The translations under genes and the position numbers were made by a program. From Spirochaetota bacterium (GTDB lineage: Bacteria > Spirochaetota > Spirochaetia > Treponematales > Breznakiellaceae), in NCBI GenBank assembly GCA_023406985.1, contig JAEXTK010000253.1, forward strand, positions 1 through 50,841: 50,841 bases of DNA. The letters run 5' to 3'. Positions 1 through 8,088 of this stretch are shown piece after piece. The notes beneath the pieces are model-generated. The model made no database searches. It was given only the letters and a program-made list of their open reading frames with translations, and was not told where the DNA came from. Each line of letters opens with the position of its first letter. Position 1 is the stretch's first letter.

Positions 1-170
1 GCTCCGCCCCGCTCCGCCTGGGCGGAGGGCGCGATCTCGGTCGACCCGGCGGGAGCCTCGCCGAAGCCGAAGTCCTGGGCGAAGGCGCCGCCCGCGGCGA
101 GGGCGGCCAGGGTGAGGGCGAGCGCCGCGCGGCGGGGCGCGGCGGAAGACGGACGTTTCTGCGCGCGCAT
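1..170 (-). CDS. Exported protein of unknown function, N-terminal part only
   Basis: The gene starts with ATG at 170 and runs off the left edge of the window, so only about 56 codons are visible. The first residues (MRAQKRPSSAAPRR) are basic and lead into an Ala/Leu-rich stretch ending near AFAQ, a typical Sec signal peptide with cleavage expected near residue 32. The mature part begins DFGFGEAPAG. The start shares one base with the stop of the LolA-like gene (TGATG), so it is the fourth gene of a TetR/RND/LolA-like operon. Proteins in this position are often outer-membrane or periplasmic partners of the exporter, but that is inference from position only. Confidence 0.7.
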   Translation of the reverse strand, partial: MRAQKRPSSAAPRRAALALTLAALAAGGAFAQDFGFGEAPAGSTEIAPSAQAERGG

Positions 171-940
171 CACGGCCTCCCGGTCTCGAGGAAGCGGGTC
201 GTGAACACGCTCTCGGGGATCTTGTCGTCGTATTTGACGATCTCCACGGAGATGGTGGTGGAGGTCTTCGCCTGCACGGTGGAAACCTTCGTCCGCTTCG
301 GGGTGAGCCGGCCCTGGACGTCCTGGACCTCTCCGATCTCGAGCACCTTCACGAGGCCGCCCTTCTTGTCGTACATCTCGATCCGCTTCGCGATGGAGGT
401 GGCCTTCTCGATCCAGGAGACCATCTTGCCGTATTGGTAGTCCGGATCCTTGGGTTTCGATTCGATCACCCAGCAGGCCGCGCCTTCGAGCGGCTCCTCG
501 CGGAGCAGGACGTGGGCGTCAGCGTCGGCGTCGCGGTCGGCCGAGGAGACGTCGTCGTAGGAAAGGTCGGTGCCCATGAAGCTGCCGGATCCCTCGCTCG
601 CCGCGATGCGGCGCACCTTGCCGAGCGAAGGCAGGAAAATCCAGCGATCGTCGGCCTTTCCCTCGTTCTCCACGGTGAGGAACCGCGTGCCCGCGACGCT
701 CGCCGGCTTCTGGAAGACGATCATGGTCTTGTCGCCGGACTTCCCCTTGCTCGTGTACTGGTCCACGAGGCGTTCGGTGGTGGATCCGTCCTTGTCCTGG
801 ATGACCATGCGCGACCGGGTGGAGACGGTGTCGGCCCGTATGCGGTCCCGCGAGGTCCGGACGATCTCGTCGGCGGTCTGGCCGAAGGCGGGCGCGAGGG
901 TGAGAGCGGTCAGGGCGACCGCCAAGGCGATTCTCTTCAT
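170..940 (-). CDS. LolA-like outer-membrane lipoprotein-sorting protein
   Basis: This is a 256-residue exported protein with an N-terminal signal peptide (MKRIALAVALTALTLAPAFG) and no lipobox. The body has the pattern of the LolA-like family (PF17131 type): early DEIVRTSRDRIRADT, a central DRWIFLPSLGKVRRI strand segment, GSFMGTDLSYDD, and late KMVSWIEKATSIAKRIE. Family members are periplasmic lipid or lipoprotein carriers, often encoded beside MMPL-type exporters, as here. Its start overlaps the stop of the RND gene by ATGA, so the two are translationally coupled and probably act on the same hydrophobic cargo. The cargo cannot be told from sequence. Full length for the family. Confidence 0.8.
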   Translation of the reverse strand: MKRIALAVALTALTLAPAFGQTADEIVRTSRDRIRADTVSTRSRMVIQDKDGSTTERLVDQYTSKGKSGDKTMIVFQKPASVAGTRFLTVENEGKADDRWIFLPSLGKVRRIAASEGSGSFMGTDLSYDDVSSADRDADADAHVLLREEPLEGAACWVIESKPKDPDYQYGKMVSWIEKATSIAKRIEMYDKKGGLVKVLEIGEVQDVQGRLTPKRTKVSTVQAKTSTTISVEIVKYDDKIPESVFTTRFLETGRP

Positions 941-3678
941 TTGGGTTCCTCCATGTTCGCCCCGTTCTTCTCGAAGGGAAGGGGACGCTTGATGAATGCG
1001 GGTTGCAGGTACTCGAGCAGCACCGGTAAGAGCGTGAGGCTCACCAGGGCGCTCGTGGCCATGGTGAGGGCGATGAGGGCGCCGAGGTAGGCGAGCATGT
1101 TGAAGCGCGAGAGGGTGAGCACGGCGAACCCGGCGCCGACCGCTGCGGCGTTGAAGATGATGGCCTTGCCCGACGTCTCGAATGTGCGCCGGAGCCGGGC
1201 CGCTCCGCCCGAACCCGCGAGGCTCTCGTGGTGGTAGGCCGCCATGTAGTGGATGGTGTAGTCGATGCCGACGCCGACCGCGATGGAAGCCACCATCGCG
1301 GTGCCGATGTTGAGCTTGATCCCCGTCGCGCCCATGACGCCGAAGTTGATGAGGATGGTGATCGCGAGGGGAATGAGGCCGATGAGCCCCGCCATGGCCG
1401 AACGGTAGTAAACGGCCAGGATGAGGAACACGAGGACGAGGGAACTCGCCACCGAACTGAGCTGGGACTGGACGACGAGCCGGTTGAGCGATTCCTCGAC
1501 GAGGGCCACGCCGCCGATCTCCACGCTCACGTTCTTGGGGAAGCGGTCGGCGACGTACTCCCTGATCCGTGCGATCGCGCGGTCCGTATCCCGCTGGCCG
1601 ACGGTCCTGAGCTGGAGGCTCATCCGTATGGCGGTCGGTTCCAGGGGATCGTCCGCGAAGGAATCGATGTCGCCGGACAGGAGCACGAGGTAGTTCGAGA
1701 TGAGGCCGCGCAATTCTTCGGCGTTCCGCTTGCCGTAGCGCGCGGGATCGGAAGGTATCTCGTAATAGGAGGCGCCGCGGTAGTTGACCTTGCGCGCGAG
1801 CTGTCCGACGAGTTCCCCGGCGCTCAGGTCGCGCCCGCCCGCGGCGACCGCGTCGGAGAGCAGGGCGAGCATCTCGTCCTTGGTGAGGCGTTCCTCGGTC
1901 CCGTCCTTTTCCGGCTTCCCGGCCTCGCGCGGACCGCGGACCGTTCCCGCCGGTGCGGCCGGCGCCGCCGGCTCCGCGGAGGAGAAGCCGAAACCGAAGG
2001 AATCGGCGCCATCGGCGGCGCCCGAGGCGCCGCCGCCGTCCGCCGCGCCGAAGCCGAAGGCCCCTTCCGCTTCGCCCGTGGCGCTTCCGGCCGCTCCGCC
2101 CGCGCGCGCGAGGCCCGCGGGACTCTCGTCGGCGTTGAACACCTGGTTGATCCGCTTGACGAGGTCGGTGAACGCCATCGTCTTGCCGACTTCGCCCACG
2201 TTTTCCGCGAGGTAGCCGGAGAGTCCGTCCATGGCGGACAGCACGTCGGGATGGAGCACGTCGCCCGGCTTTTCCCCGCGCACGACGAGGCTCAGGGTCT
2301 TGGATCCCCCGAAATGGGCGCGGATGAACTCGTCGGATCGCACCACTTCGGTGTCGCTCTTGAAGTACTCCACCATCACGTTGTCGATCACGAGGCGCGT
2401 GACGCCGACGAGGGAGAGGGCCGCCGCCGCGAAGGATACGGCGATCACCGACCGCTTCTTCCGCGCCACCGCGCCGAACGCGTCGGCGATGGCCATGCTC
2501 AAGGGATCGGCGGTTCCTTCCCGCGCCGAGACGGACCCGTCCGCGGCGCGCTTCGGCCGCGGGCCGCGGATGATGAAGAGGGCGGGGATCAGCGTGAGGG
2601 AGACCGCGAAGGCCACGAGGACGCCGAAACTGGAGAAGACGCCGAACTCGAAGATGGGCACGACGGAGGTGAAGCAGAGCGAGCCGAATCCCGCGAAGGT
2701 CGTGAGCGCCGCGAGGAGCACCGGCCGCCCCGTCTTGCGGAGGACGGCGTAGATGAGCCGGCGGTGGGCCGCGTCGTCCAGGTCCTTGCCGGCGATCTCG
2801 TCGTAATAGTGGCTCACCACGTGGATGCCGTAGGCGCTGCCGACCGCGACGAGGATGACCGGGAGGACCGTGGAGATGATGGAGAGCTTCACGCCGAGGA
2901 GGGCCATGGCTCCGATCGCCCAGATCGCCGAGATCGCCACCGTGAGGAGGGGGAGGACGATGCCGCCGATCTTCCGGAAGGAGAGGAAGAGGACGAGGAG
3001 GACCACGACGGATACGAGGGGGATGAGCACGCGGAGGTCCGCCGCCGTCGCCTCGTTCACGACCGCGCTGAAGACCGGCATGCCGGTGACGTAAATCCGC
3101 GTGTCCGCGAATCCCGCCTCCTCGGCCAAATTCTTGACCTTGAGATAGGCCTCCACCGATTCGCGCGACCCCGCGTTTTCGGCGTTCAGATCCAGGCTCA
3201 CGAGGACCTGCGTCGACTTGAAGTCGTCCGAGACGAGGCCCCGGCGGTAGAGGTCCCAGGCGAGGAGCCGGTCGCGCACTTGCGCGATCTCCTCGGCCGT
3301 GCCCGTGAAGCCTTCGCTCACCAGGGGTTCCACCGCGATGCCGTCGGCCGATCCCCCGATGAAGTCGGTCGTGATGATCGAGGTCACCGAATCCACGGCG
3401 GGGAGCTCCTCCACCCGTTTCCCGTAGTCGCGGAGCTTCGTGAGGAAGTCCGCGTCGAGCACCGTCGCGTACCGGCGCTCCAGGCCGACCATGATGAAGA
3501 TCTGGCTCCCGAAGACGTCGTCGATGCGTTTGGACGCGAGGCGGGCCGCGTCGTTCTCCGGCACGAACCGGAAATTGTTGTTGTCCAGCTCCGCGCGGGG
3601 CAGCTGGAGGGCGAAGAAGACCGTGATCGCGCCGATGGCGGCCACGATCAACCACGGGCGCTTGAAGAATCGATCCAT
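937..3678 (-). CDS. MMPL/RND-family exporter
   Basis: A 913-residue inner-membrane transporter of the RND superfamily (MMPL branch). There is one membrane span near residues 11-30, a periplasmic domain, a first bundle of spans at about 216-375, a second periplasmic domain and a second bundle at about 740-880. GVGIDYTIHYM in the second bundle and GSAYGIHVVSHY in the first are the usual paired motifs in the proton-relay region. The second periplasmic domain carries a 60-70 residue Gly/Ala/Phe/Pro-rich insert at about 518-585. The start at 3678 is chosen because AAAGGA lies six bases upstream; ATG 3684 overlaps the TetR stop but sits directly on that Shine-Dalgarno. Lipid or hydrophobic cargo is likely given the LolA-like neighbour. 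Confidence 0.88.
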   Translation of the reverse strand: MDRFFKRPWLIVAAIGAITVFFALQLPRAELDNNNFRFVPENDAARLASKRIDDVFGSQIFIMVGLERRYATVLDADFLTKLRDYGKRVEELPAVDSVTSIITTDFIGGSADGIAVEPLVSEGFTGTAEEIAQVRDRLLAWDLYRRGLVSDDFKSTQVLVSLDLNAENAGSRESVEAYLKVKNLAEEAGFADTRIYVTGMPVFSAVVNEATAADLRVLIPLVSVVVLLVLFLSFRKIGGIVLPLLTVAISAIWAIGAMALLGVKLSIISTVLPVILVAVGSAYGIHVVSHYYDEIAGKDLDDAAHRRLIYAVLRKTGRPVLLAALTTFAGFGSLCFTSVVPIFEFGVFSSFGVLVAFAVSLTLIPALFIIRGPRPKRAADGSVSAREGTADPLSMAIADAFGAVARKKRSVIAVSFAAAALSLVGVTRLVIDNVMVEYFKSDTEVVRSDEFIRAHFGGSKTLSLVVRGEKPGDVLHPDVLSAMDGLSGYLAENVGEVGKTMAFTDLVKRINQVFNADESPAGLARAGGAAGSATGEAEGAFGFGAADGGGASGAADGADSFGFGFSSAEPAAPAAPAGTVRGPREAGKPEKDGTEERLTKDEMLALLSDAVAAGGRDLSAGELVGQLARKVNYRGASYYEIPSDPARYGKRNAEELRGLISNYLVLLSGDIDSFADDPLEPTAIRMSLQLRTVGQRDTDRAIARIREYVADRFPKNVSVEIGGVALVEESLNRLVVQSQLSSVASSLVLVFLILAVYYRSAMAGLIGLIPLAITILINFGVMGATGIKLNIGTAMVASIAVGVGIDYTIHYMAAYHHESLAGSGGAARLRRTFETSGKAIIFNAAAVGAGFAVLTLSRFNMLAYLGALIALTMATSALVSLTLLPVLLEYLQPAFIKRPLPFEKNGANMEEPK

Positions 3679-3680
3679 GT

Positions 3681-4346
3681 TCATTCCTTTCCCGGGAGGG
3701 TGAGGGATTTCCGGTCGGTCCCCGCCGCGGCCACGCCGCGGAGCAGGAGTTCGAAGGTGTTCCGCATCTCTTCCTGGATGCGGCGGACGTCGCGGGCCTC
3801 GCGGGGCAGGCGGGCGACGTTGTCGATGATGGAGAGGGCGATGGTCATGGCGATGTGGGCGACGCGGTCGGGATCGATATCCTTGTCCATCGTGCCGTCC
3901 TTGACGCCGCGCTCGAAGACCTTCGCGATGAGGCCGCGCAGCTTCCGCTCGGTCGGCGCCTGCGCGCTTTCGTCGTCGGTCAAGGGGTAGGGTTCTATGA
4001 AGCGCTTGATTCCGGTGAGCACGAAGATGTCGGGCGATTCGCCGAAGAAGGTCAGGTAGCTCCCCCACAGCTTCCGCAGGGCCTGGAGCCCCGAGTCGGC
4101 CGGCGAGAGCCGCTCCTCCACGAAGGAGACGAAGGCGTCGGCCGCGTCGGACAGGATCTCGGCGAGGATGGCCTCCTTGCTCTGGAAGTAGAGGTAGAGG
4201 GTGGCTTTGGAGAGTTCCGCCGCGTCGGCGATGTCCTGCATGCTGAGCGCCGGTATGCCCCGCTCCAGGATGAGTTCCTTCGCGCGCTCCAGGATGAGGG
4301 CCCTGCGCTCCTCCTTCTCCCTCGTTTTTCGTTCAGTGATACCCAT
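3681..4346 (-). CDS. TetR-family transcriptional regulator of the RND operon
   Basis: A 221-residue TetR/AcrR protein. The N-terminal helix-turn-helix is clear at about residues 17-60 (ILERAKELILERGI, then MQDIADAAELSKATLYLYF). The C-terminal part is the variable ligand-binding and dimerisation domain. It is the first gene of the operon and overlaps the RND gene, so it probably represses its own operon and senses a substrate or toxic lipid of the exporter. A candidate promoter with an internal imperfect palindrome lies just upstream (4353-4381). Ligand unknown. Confidence 0.88.
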   Translation of the reverse strand: MGITERKTREKEERRALILERAKELILERGIPALSMQDIADAAELSKATLYLYFQSKEAILAEILSDAADAFVSFVEERLSPADSGLQALRKLWGSYLTFFGESPDIFVLTGIKRFIEPYPLTDDESAQAPTERKLRGLIAKVFERGVKDGTMDKDIDPDRVAHIAMTIALSIIDNVARLPREARDVRRIQEEMRNTFELLLRGVAAAGTDRKSLTLPGKE

Positions 4347-4352
4347 GGTAAT

Positions 4353-4381
4353 AAACTAACCGATGGTCAGCGGAATCTCAA
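4353..4381 (-). promoter_or_regulatory. Candidate promoter and TetR operator
   Basis: Reading on the minus strand, TTGAGA (4381-4376) is followed after 17 bases by TAGTTT (4358-4353), a plausible sigma-70 promoter seven bases before the TetR start codon. The spacer contains TGACC-ATC-GGTTA (4369-4357), an imperfect inverted repeat that could be the TetR binding site. The nearness to the start codon suggests a very short leader. Confidence 0.4.
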
Positions 4382-4446
4382 GGACCGCGCGTATTTTCCT
4401 TGACTCTCCCCTCGGGGGAGGGTGGAGCATGAGGACGGAGGCTACG

Positions 4447-5550
4447 ATGAGGAGGAAAACCATGACTATCGCCATCATCGCGGCGTGCGTCTGCGCGCTC
4501 GCCGCCGCGGCGTTCCTGTTCCTGGGGGCGTTCGGAAAGGCCCTCTACGAGCCGCTCTCCCTCGCCCGCGCGGCGGGCGCGGGGCGGATTACCCTCGACC
4601 CGCCGGGCGGCGTCGTCTACGGCGCGACGCTGGCGGACGGTACGCGGGAGTTCACCCTGGAGGCCGAGGCCGGCATCACGCTCGCGGGCTTCGAGCGGGG
4701 GTCGGGCAGGCCCGTGCTCGTGGTCCACGGAGGTCCGGGCTTCCCCCCCGCGGGCCCCTGGGCGGGGCCCGTCGCCTTCGAGTCGACGCGCCGTTTCGTC
4801 TACTGGCACCAGCGCGGCTCCGGACTCTCCACGCGGCCCATCGACCGGTTTCCGACCAAGAACTTCTCCGCGAACGTCGCGGAGCTCGACCGGAAACTCG
4901 GCCTGGCCGCCCAAGTCGCGGACATCGAGCGCCTCCGGCGCGCCCTCGGCGTGGAGAAGCTCGACCTCCTCGGCCATTCCTTCGGCGGCCTCATCGCCTG
5001 CCTCTACGCGATCGAGTTCCCCGACCGCGTCGCGAGCCTCGCCCTCGCGGCGCCCGCGCCGATGATCGTGTTCCCGCCGGCTTCGGGGGGCCTCTACGCG
5101 GAGATCCGCGCCTCCCTACCCAAAGAGGACCTCGGCGCGTACGACGCGTGGCTCGCCGACTTCTTCGATTACGGCAAGCTCTTCTCCCGGTCGGAGGACG
5201 AGCTCCGGGTGCTCAACGGGGGCATGACGGCGTTCTACCGGAAGGCTATGGAGGCCCGGGGCCAGGACATGGGGGCGGTCACGGGCGACGACGCCGCGCT
5301 CGTCGGGGGCTGGATGATGCAGGCCATCTTCTTCGGCCTCGGCAAGAGACACGACTGGAGCGCGGCCTTCGCGCGGATAGCGGTCCCGACCGTCGTCGCC
5401 TTCGGAAGCCGCGACCTGAGCGAGGCGGGCTCTTTCGACCAATACCGCTCGATTCCCGGCGCGGTCTTCAGATCGGTGGAGGACGCCGACCATTTCTTGG
5501 TCGACGATCCCGAGGCCTTCGCGGAGGCCCTACAGGGGGTCTGGCGCTGA
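4447..5550 (+). CDS. Membrane-anchored alpha/beta hydrolase, proline iminopeptidase-like
   Basis: A 367-residue protein of the alpha/beta-hydrolase fold (peptidase S33 type). An N-terminal hydrophobic segment (about residues 7-28) suggests a membrane anchor or uncleaved signal. The oxyanion motif HGGPG is present, as is the nucleophile elbow GHSFGG; Asp in GSRDLSE and His in DADHF complete a likely triad. HGGPG and the cap segment rich in YAEIRASLPKED favour a prolyl-aminopeptidase-like enzyme, but lipases and esterases share this fold. Start 4447 has GGAGG five bases upstream; ATG 4462 also has a good Shine-Dalgarno (GAGGAGG) and ATG 4429 is possible. It is divergent from the TetR operon. 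Substrate unknown. Confidence 0.8.
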   Translation: MRRKTMTIAIIAACVCALAAAAFLFLGAFGKALYEPLSLARAAGAGRITLDPPGGVVYGATLADGTREFTLEAEAGITLAGFERGSGRPVLVVHGGPGFPPAGPWAGPVAFESTRRFVYWHQRGSGLSTRPIDRFPTKNFSANVAELDRKLGLAAQVADIERLRRALGVEKLDLLGHSFGGLIACLYAIEFPDRVASLALAAPAPMIVFPPASGGLYAEIRASLPKEDLGAYDAWLADFFDYGKLFSRSEDELRVLNGGMTAFYRKAMEARGQDMGAVTGDDAALVGGWMMQAIFFGLGKRHDWSAAFARIAVPTVVAFGSRDLSEAGSFDQYRSIPGAVFRSVEDADHFLVDDPEAFAEALQGVWR

Positions 5551-5572
5551 CGAAATCGATCTAAAATCAACC

Positions 5573-5601
5573 TTGCGGGGGCCTCCTCTCCGGCATATAG
5601 T
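5573..5601 (+). promoter_or_regulatory. Candidate sigma-70 promoter
   Basis: TTGCGG at 5573-5578 and TATAGT at 5596-5601 are separated by 17 bases in the 82-bp gap between the hydrolase and the PEGA-domain gene. A GAGGAG Shine-Dalgarno follows at 5621-5626. Confidence 0.5.
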
Positions 5602-5632
5602 GTCGCCGGCTAAAAAATCCGAGGAGATTCCC

Positions 5633-8002
5633 ATGGGAAAATCGATCGATCTCTCCCGCCGCGTCATGCGCCGCGCCATGCGCCGCGCCATGCGCCGCAT
5701 CCTGTTCGCGCTCTTCCTGCTGTGCGCGGCGAGCGGCTTCGCTGCGGGGCCGGGGCAGCGGCCCCGACTCGCCCTGTTCGTCCTCTCCAACGAGACGGGC
5801 AACAGCGTGTACGACGCCGTCTGCGCGAGCGCCCGGCGCAGCCTGGCGCTCACGCTCCACCAGATCGGCGCCTACGATCTCCAAAACGTGCCGCGCGAGA
5901 TCGGCGCGGGGGACGCCGAACTAGCCGCGGCGGCGCTCGAGCAGCGCGCCGACTACGTGATGTTCGGCGGCGTCGCCGCGGCCAAGGGAAAGGCGCTCGT
6001 CTTCCGCATCGGCCTCTACGACCGCGCCAAGGGGACGGTCACCGTCCGGCGCGAATCGCCGGCCGTCGCCTCCCTCGACCTCTTCGAGGCCGTCGACACG
6101 GTGATCTTGGAGGCGCTGACCGGCATCACCGGCGGCCACCTCGGCTTCGGCCGCGTGGAGCTGGCCTCCGCGGGGGAAAAGGGCGCCTATCGCGTGCTCC
6201 TGGACGGCATGGAGGCCGGAGAGGACCTCACGGAAATCGAACGGGTCCTCGCCGGCGCCCACACGATCACGATCATGCAGCGGCGCATGCTCGGCGAGAC
6301 CGAGATCGGCCGTTCGAGCTTCGAGCTCGCGGAAGGCGCCGTGCAGCGCCTCTCCTTTTCGGTGCCGTATTTGACCGCCGCGGAGAAGGACCTGCTCGAC
6401 GGCATGGAGCGCGAAATCCGGGAGAAGCGGGAACGCCCCGCCGCCCTCGCCGAGGTGGAGGGGAAGACGAACCAGCTCGCCTCCCTCCTCCACGACGTCT
6501 CGTACAGCCCGCGCCTCGCCGAATACCGCTCCCGCTCCCGGCAACTCCAGGCGGAGTGGGCGTTGCTCAAGAACCGCTTCCTCATCGAGGACCGCGCCTG
6601 GGAGCCCGATTCCCTCTTGCTCGATCCGAGCATCGTCGTGTACCTCACCGCGGACCAAAACCCCGATCCCGCCGCGTTGCGGCGGAAGGTGGAGGAGAAC
6701 GCCGTCCTCCTCGCGACCCTGATGGAACTCTCGGCGGGGCGGGCCATGGCCGCGGGCGACCACGCGGAGGGAACCGCGCGGGTGGAGTCCATCCTCGACT
6801 TCTCGCGCTACCTCCCCGCCGAGCGCAAGACCGAGTACGCGCGCGCGATCGCGACCCTGCGCGACATCGCCGCGTACCGGGAGTCCGACCCGCAGAAGTA
6901 CCAGCGCGACCTCGTCCGGGTGTTCGGCGCCCAGATCGCGGCAGGGAAGAAGCTCGCGGCGATCCGGGATGCGGCGGCGCGGACCGGCTCCGCGGTGGTG
7001 ATCTCCACGGACTCGAGCACGGCCTTCGCCGTGGGGGAAAAGGCCGCCGATGCGCCGGGGCCCATCCTCGTTCCCTCCAAAGGCGCGCCGGTGGCGCTGC
7101 GGGCGGTGCACGAGGATCGCGAGGGGATCCTGGAGATCGTCGTGGCGGAGGGCCGGAAGATCGCCTTCGTGGATGAGGGTTTCCAGGCCTTCGGACGGGC
7201 GGCGCTCAGCGAGGCCGTCGCGAACTCGCCGCTCCGCATCCGCAGCATACCCGACGGGTATTCGGTGTACGTCAACGACGTGAAGGTCGGCGTGACGCCG
7301 CTCGGCCAGGTCATGGTGCCGGAAGGCCCCGCGACGGTGTCCTGCGAGAAAGAGGGGGCGCCTACCATCGAGCTCAAGACGGTCGCCGTGCCGGGGCGAT
7401 TGACGACCGTCTCCCTCGGCCAGTCGGCGAGCAAGCCGCTGCCGCTTCCGCGTCGGTCGATCGCGTTCCGCGGAAGCGCCGACGAATGGGCGGGCATGGA
7501 CCCCATCATCGAGGGTAACTTCGAGGGGAGGAACTTCCTCGGCAATCCCGACTACGCGGTGCGGAGGGTCTACGCCTGCCAAGACGCCAGGTACCTGTAC
7601 TGGCGGGTGGAATTCGCGAAGACGAACCCGCTCTGGGAGCGGTCGCCGGAGATGGGCGCGGGGCTCTACGTCCAGTTCCAGATCGACGGGTACAAGAAGA
7701 ACATGCGCGCGAACCTCATGTGCGGCAAGCATCCCTGGCGTCCGGAGGGAGACCTCGGCTGGATCGGTATCCAGAACACGGCGACTCGCAAGGGCTCGTG
7801 GACCGCCGAGGACATGCTGACCCTCAAGTCGACCCAGGACGCCGTCACGGTCCGCGCTCCCCTGAGTTGGGTGTCCAAGTACATGAACGGCGTGCTCCCC
7901 GTCAGGGTATACGTCAGCCATCAGCTCAGAAAGCAGGGTGATTGGGAGCAAGGCTCCATCGAAACCTCGATCTGCTACATCGATTTTTCCAAGAAAGACT
8001 GA
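5633..8002 (+). CDS. Exported PEGA-domain protein with TolB-like N-terminal and C-terminal sugar-binding-like domain
   Basis: A 789-residue exported protein. A basic n-region (repeated MRRA) and hydrophobic core ILFALFLLCAASGFAAG form a signal peptide. Residues about 40-200 (RPRLALFVLSNETGN onward) look like the TolB-like or CsgG-like amino-terminal fold found in many spirochaete lipoproteins. A helical middle region follows, then a PEGA domain at about 531-585 (IPDGYSVYVNDVKVGVTPLG). The last 180 residues (AFRGSADEWAG, then CQDARYLYWRVEF) resemble CBM9/DOMON-type beta-sandwich domains. It ends in an aromatic-rich strand, IDFSKKD. Start 5633 has GAGGAG six bases upstream. Likely a periplasmic or surface scaffold; no enzyme motif seen. 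Confidence 0.75.
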   Translation: MGKSIDLSRRVMRRAMRRAMRRILFALFLLCAASGFAAGPGQRPRLALFVLSNETGNSVYDAVCASARRSLALTLHQIGAYDLQNVPREIGAGDAELAAAALEQRADYVMFGGVAAAKGKALVFRIGLYDRAKGTVTVRRESPAVASLDLFEAVDTVILEALTGITGGHLGFGRVELASAGEKGAYRVLLDGMEAGEDLTEIERVLAGAHTITIMQRRMLGETEIGRSSFELAEGAVQRLSFSVPYLTAAEKDLLDGMEREIREKRERPAALAEVEGKTNQLASLLHDVSYSPRLAEYRSRSRQLQAEWALLKNRFLIEDRAWEPDSLLLDPSIVVYLTADQNPDPAALRRKVEENAVLLATLMELSAGRAMAAGDHAEGTARVESILDFSRYLPAERKTEYARAIATLRDIAAYRESDPQKYQRDLVRVFGAQIAAGKKLAAIRDAAARTGSAVVISTDSSTAFAVGEKAADAPGPILVPSKGAPVALRAVHEDREGILEIVVAEGRKIAFVDEGFQAFGRAALSEAVANSPLRIRSIPDGYSVYVNDVKVGVTPLGQVMVPEGPATVSCEKEGAPTIELKTVAVPGRLTTVSLGQSASKPLPLPRRSIAFRGSADEWAGMDPIIEGNFEGRNFLGNPDYAVRRVYACQDARYLYWRVEFAKTNPLWERSPEMGAGLYVQFQIDGYKKNMRANLMCGKHPWRPEGDLGWIGIQNTATRKGSWTAEDMLTLKSTQDAVTVRAPLSWVSKYMNGVLPVRVYVSHQLRKQGDWEQGSIETSICYIDFSKKD
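5666..5701 (+). repeat. 12-bp tandem repeat in the signal-peptide coding region
   Basis: Three head-to-tail copies of ATGCGCCGCGCC (the last ends CATC) encode the repeated MRRA of the signal-peptide n-region. Each copy starts with an in-frame ATG, so copy-number change would add or remove four residues and a possible start codon without shifting frame. Confidence 0.85.
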
Positions 8003-8033
8003 ACCCGCTCGGCGCGCAGGTCCGCCGCCCCCA

Positions 8034-8082
8034 AGGACGCCGCTTGCGTCCTCCCCCGCTCCGCGCTATCGTGGAGCGGGGG
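8034..8082 (+). promoter_or_regulatory. Two adjacent perfect hairpins before the MerR gene
   Basis: The first hairpin pairs AGGACGC (8034-8040) with GCGTCCT (8046-8052). The second pairs CCCCCGCTCC (8053-8062) with GGAGCGGGGG (8073-8082) around a 10-base loop. The 3' arm of the second is also the only purine-rich Shine-Dalgarno-like stretch before the GTG start at 8089, so folding would hide the ribosome-binding site. One of them may also end transcription of the PEGA gene, although no T-run follows. Confidence 0.55.
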
Positions 8083-8088
8083 GACGCC

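Noticed and set aside
170..3655. Very long open frame on the minus strand (over 1100 codons) across the RND and LolA-like genes
   Set aside because: It is Arg/Gly/Pro-rich, lacks any domain pattern and reads a different frame of the clearly conserved RND gene. Such frames are expected in GC-rich DNA.
1228..3990. Long plus-strand open frame opposite the RND gene
   Set aside because: The composition is His/Asp/Glu/Arg-rich with no recognisable family; it is an antisense shadow of the transporter.
5666..5701. CRISPR-like repeat
   Set aside because: The units are 12 bp, directly adjacent with no spacers, and lie inside a coding region.
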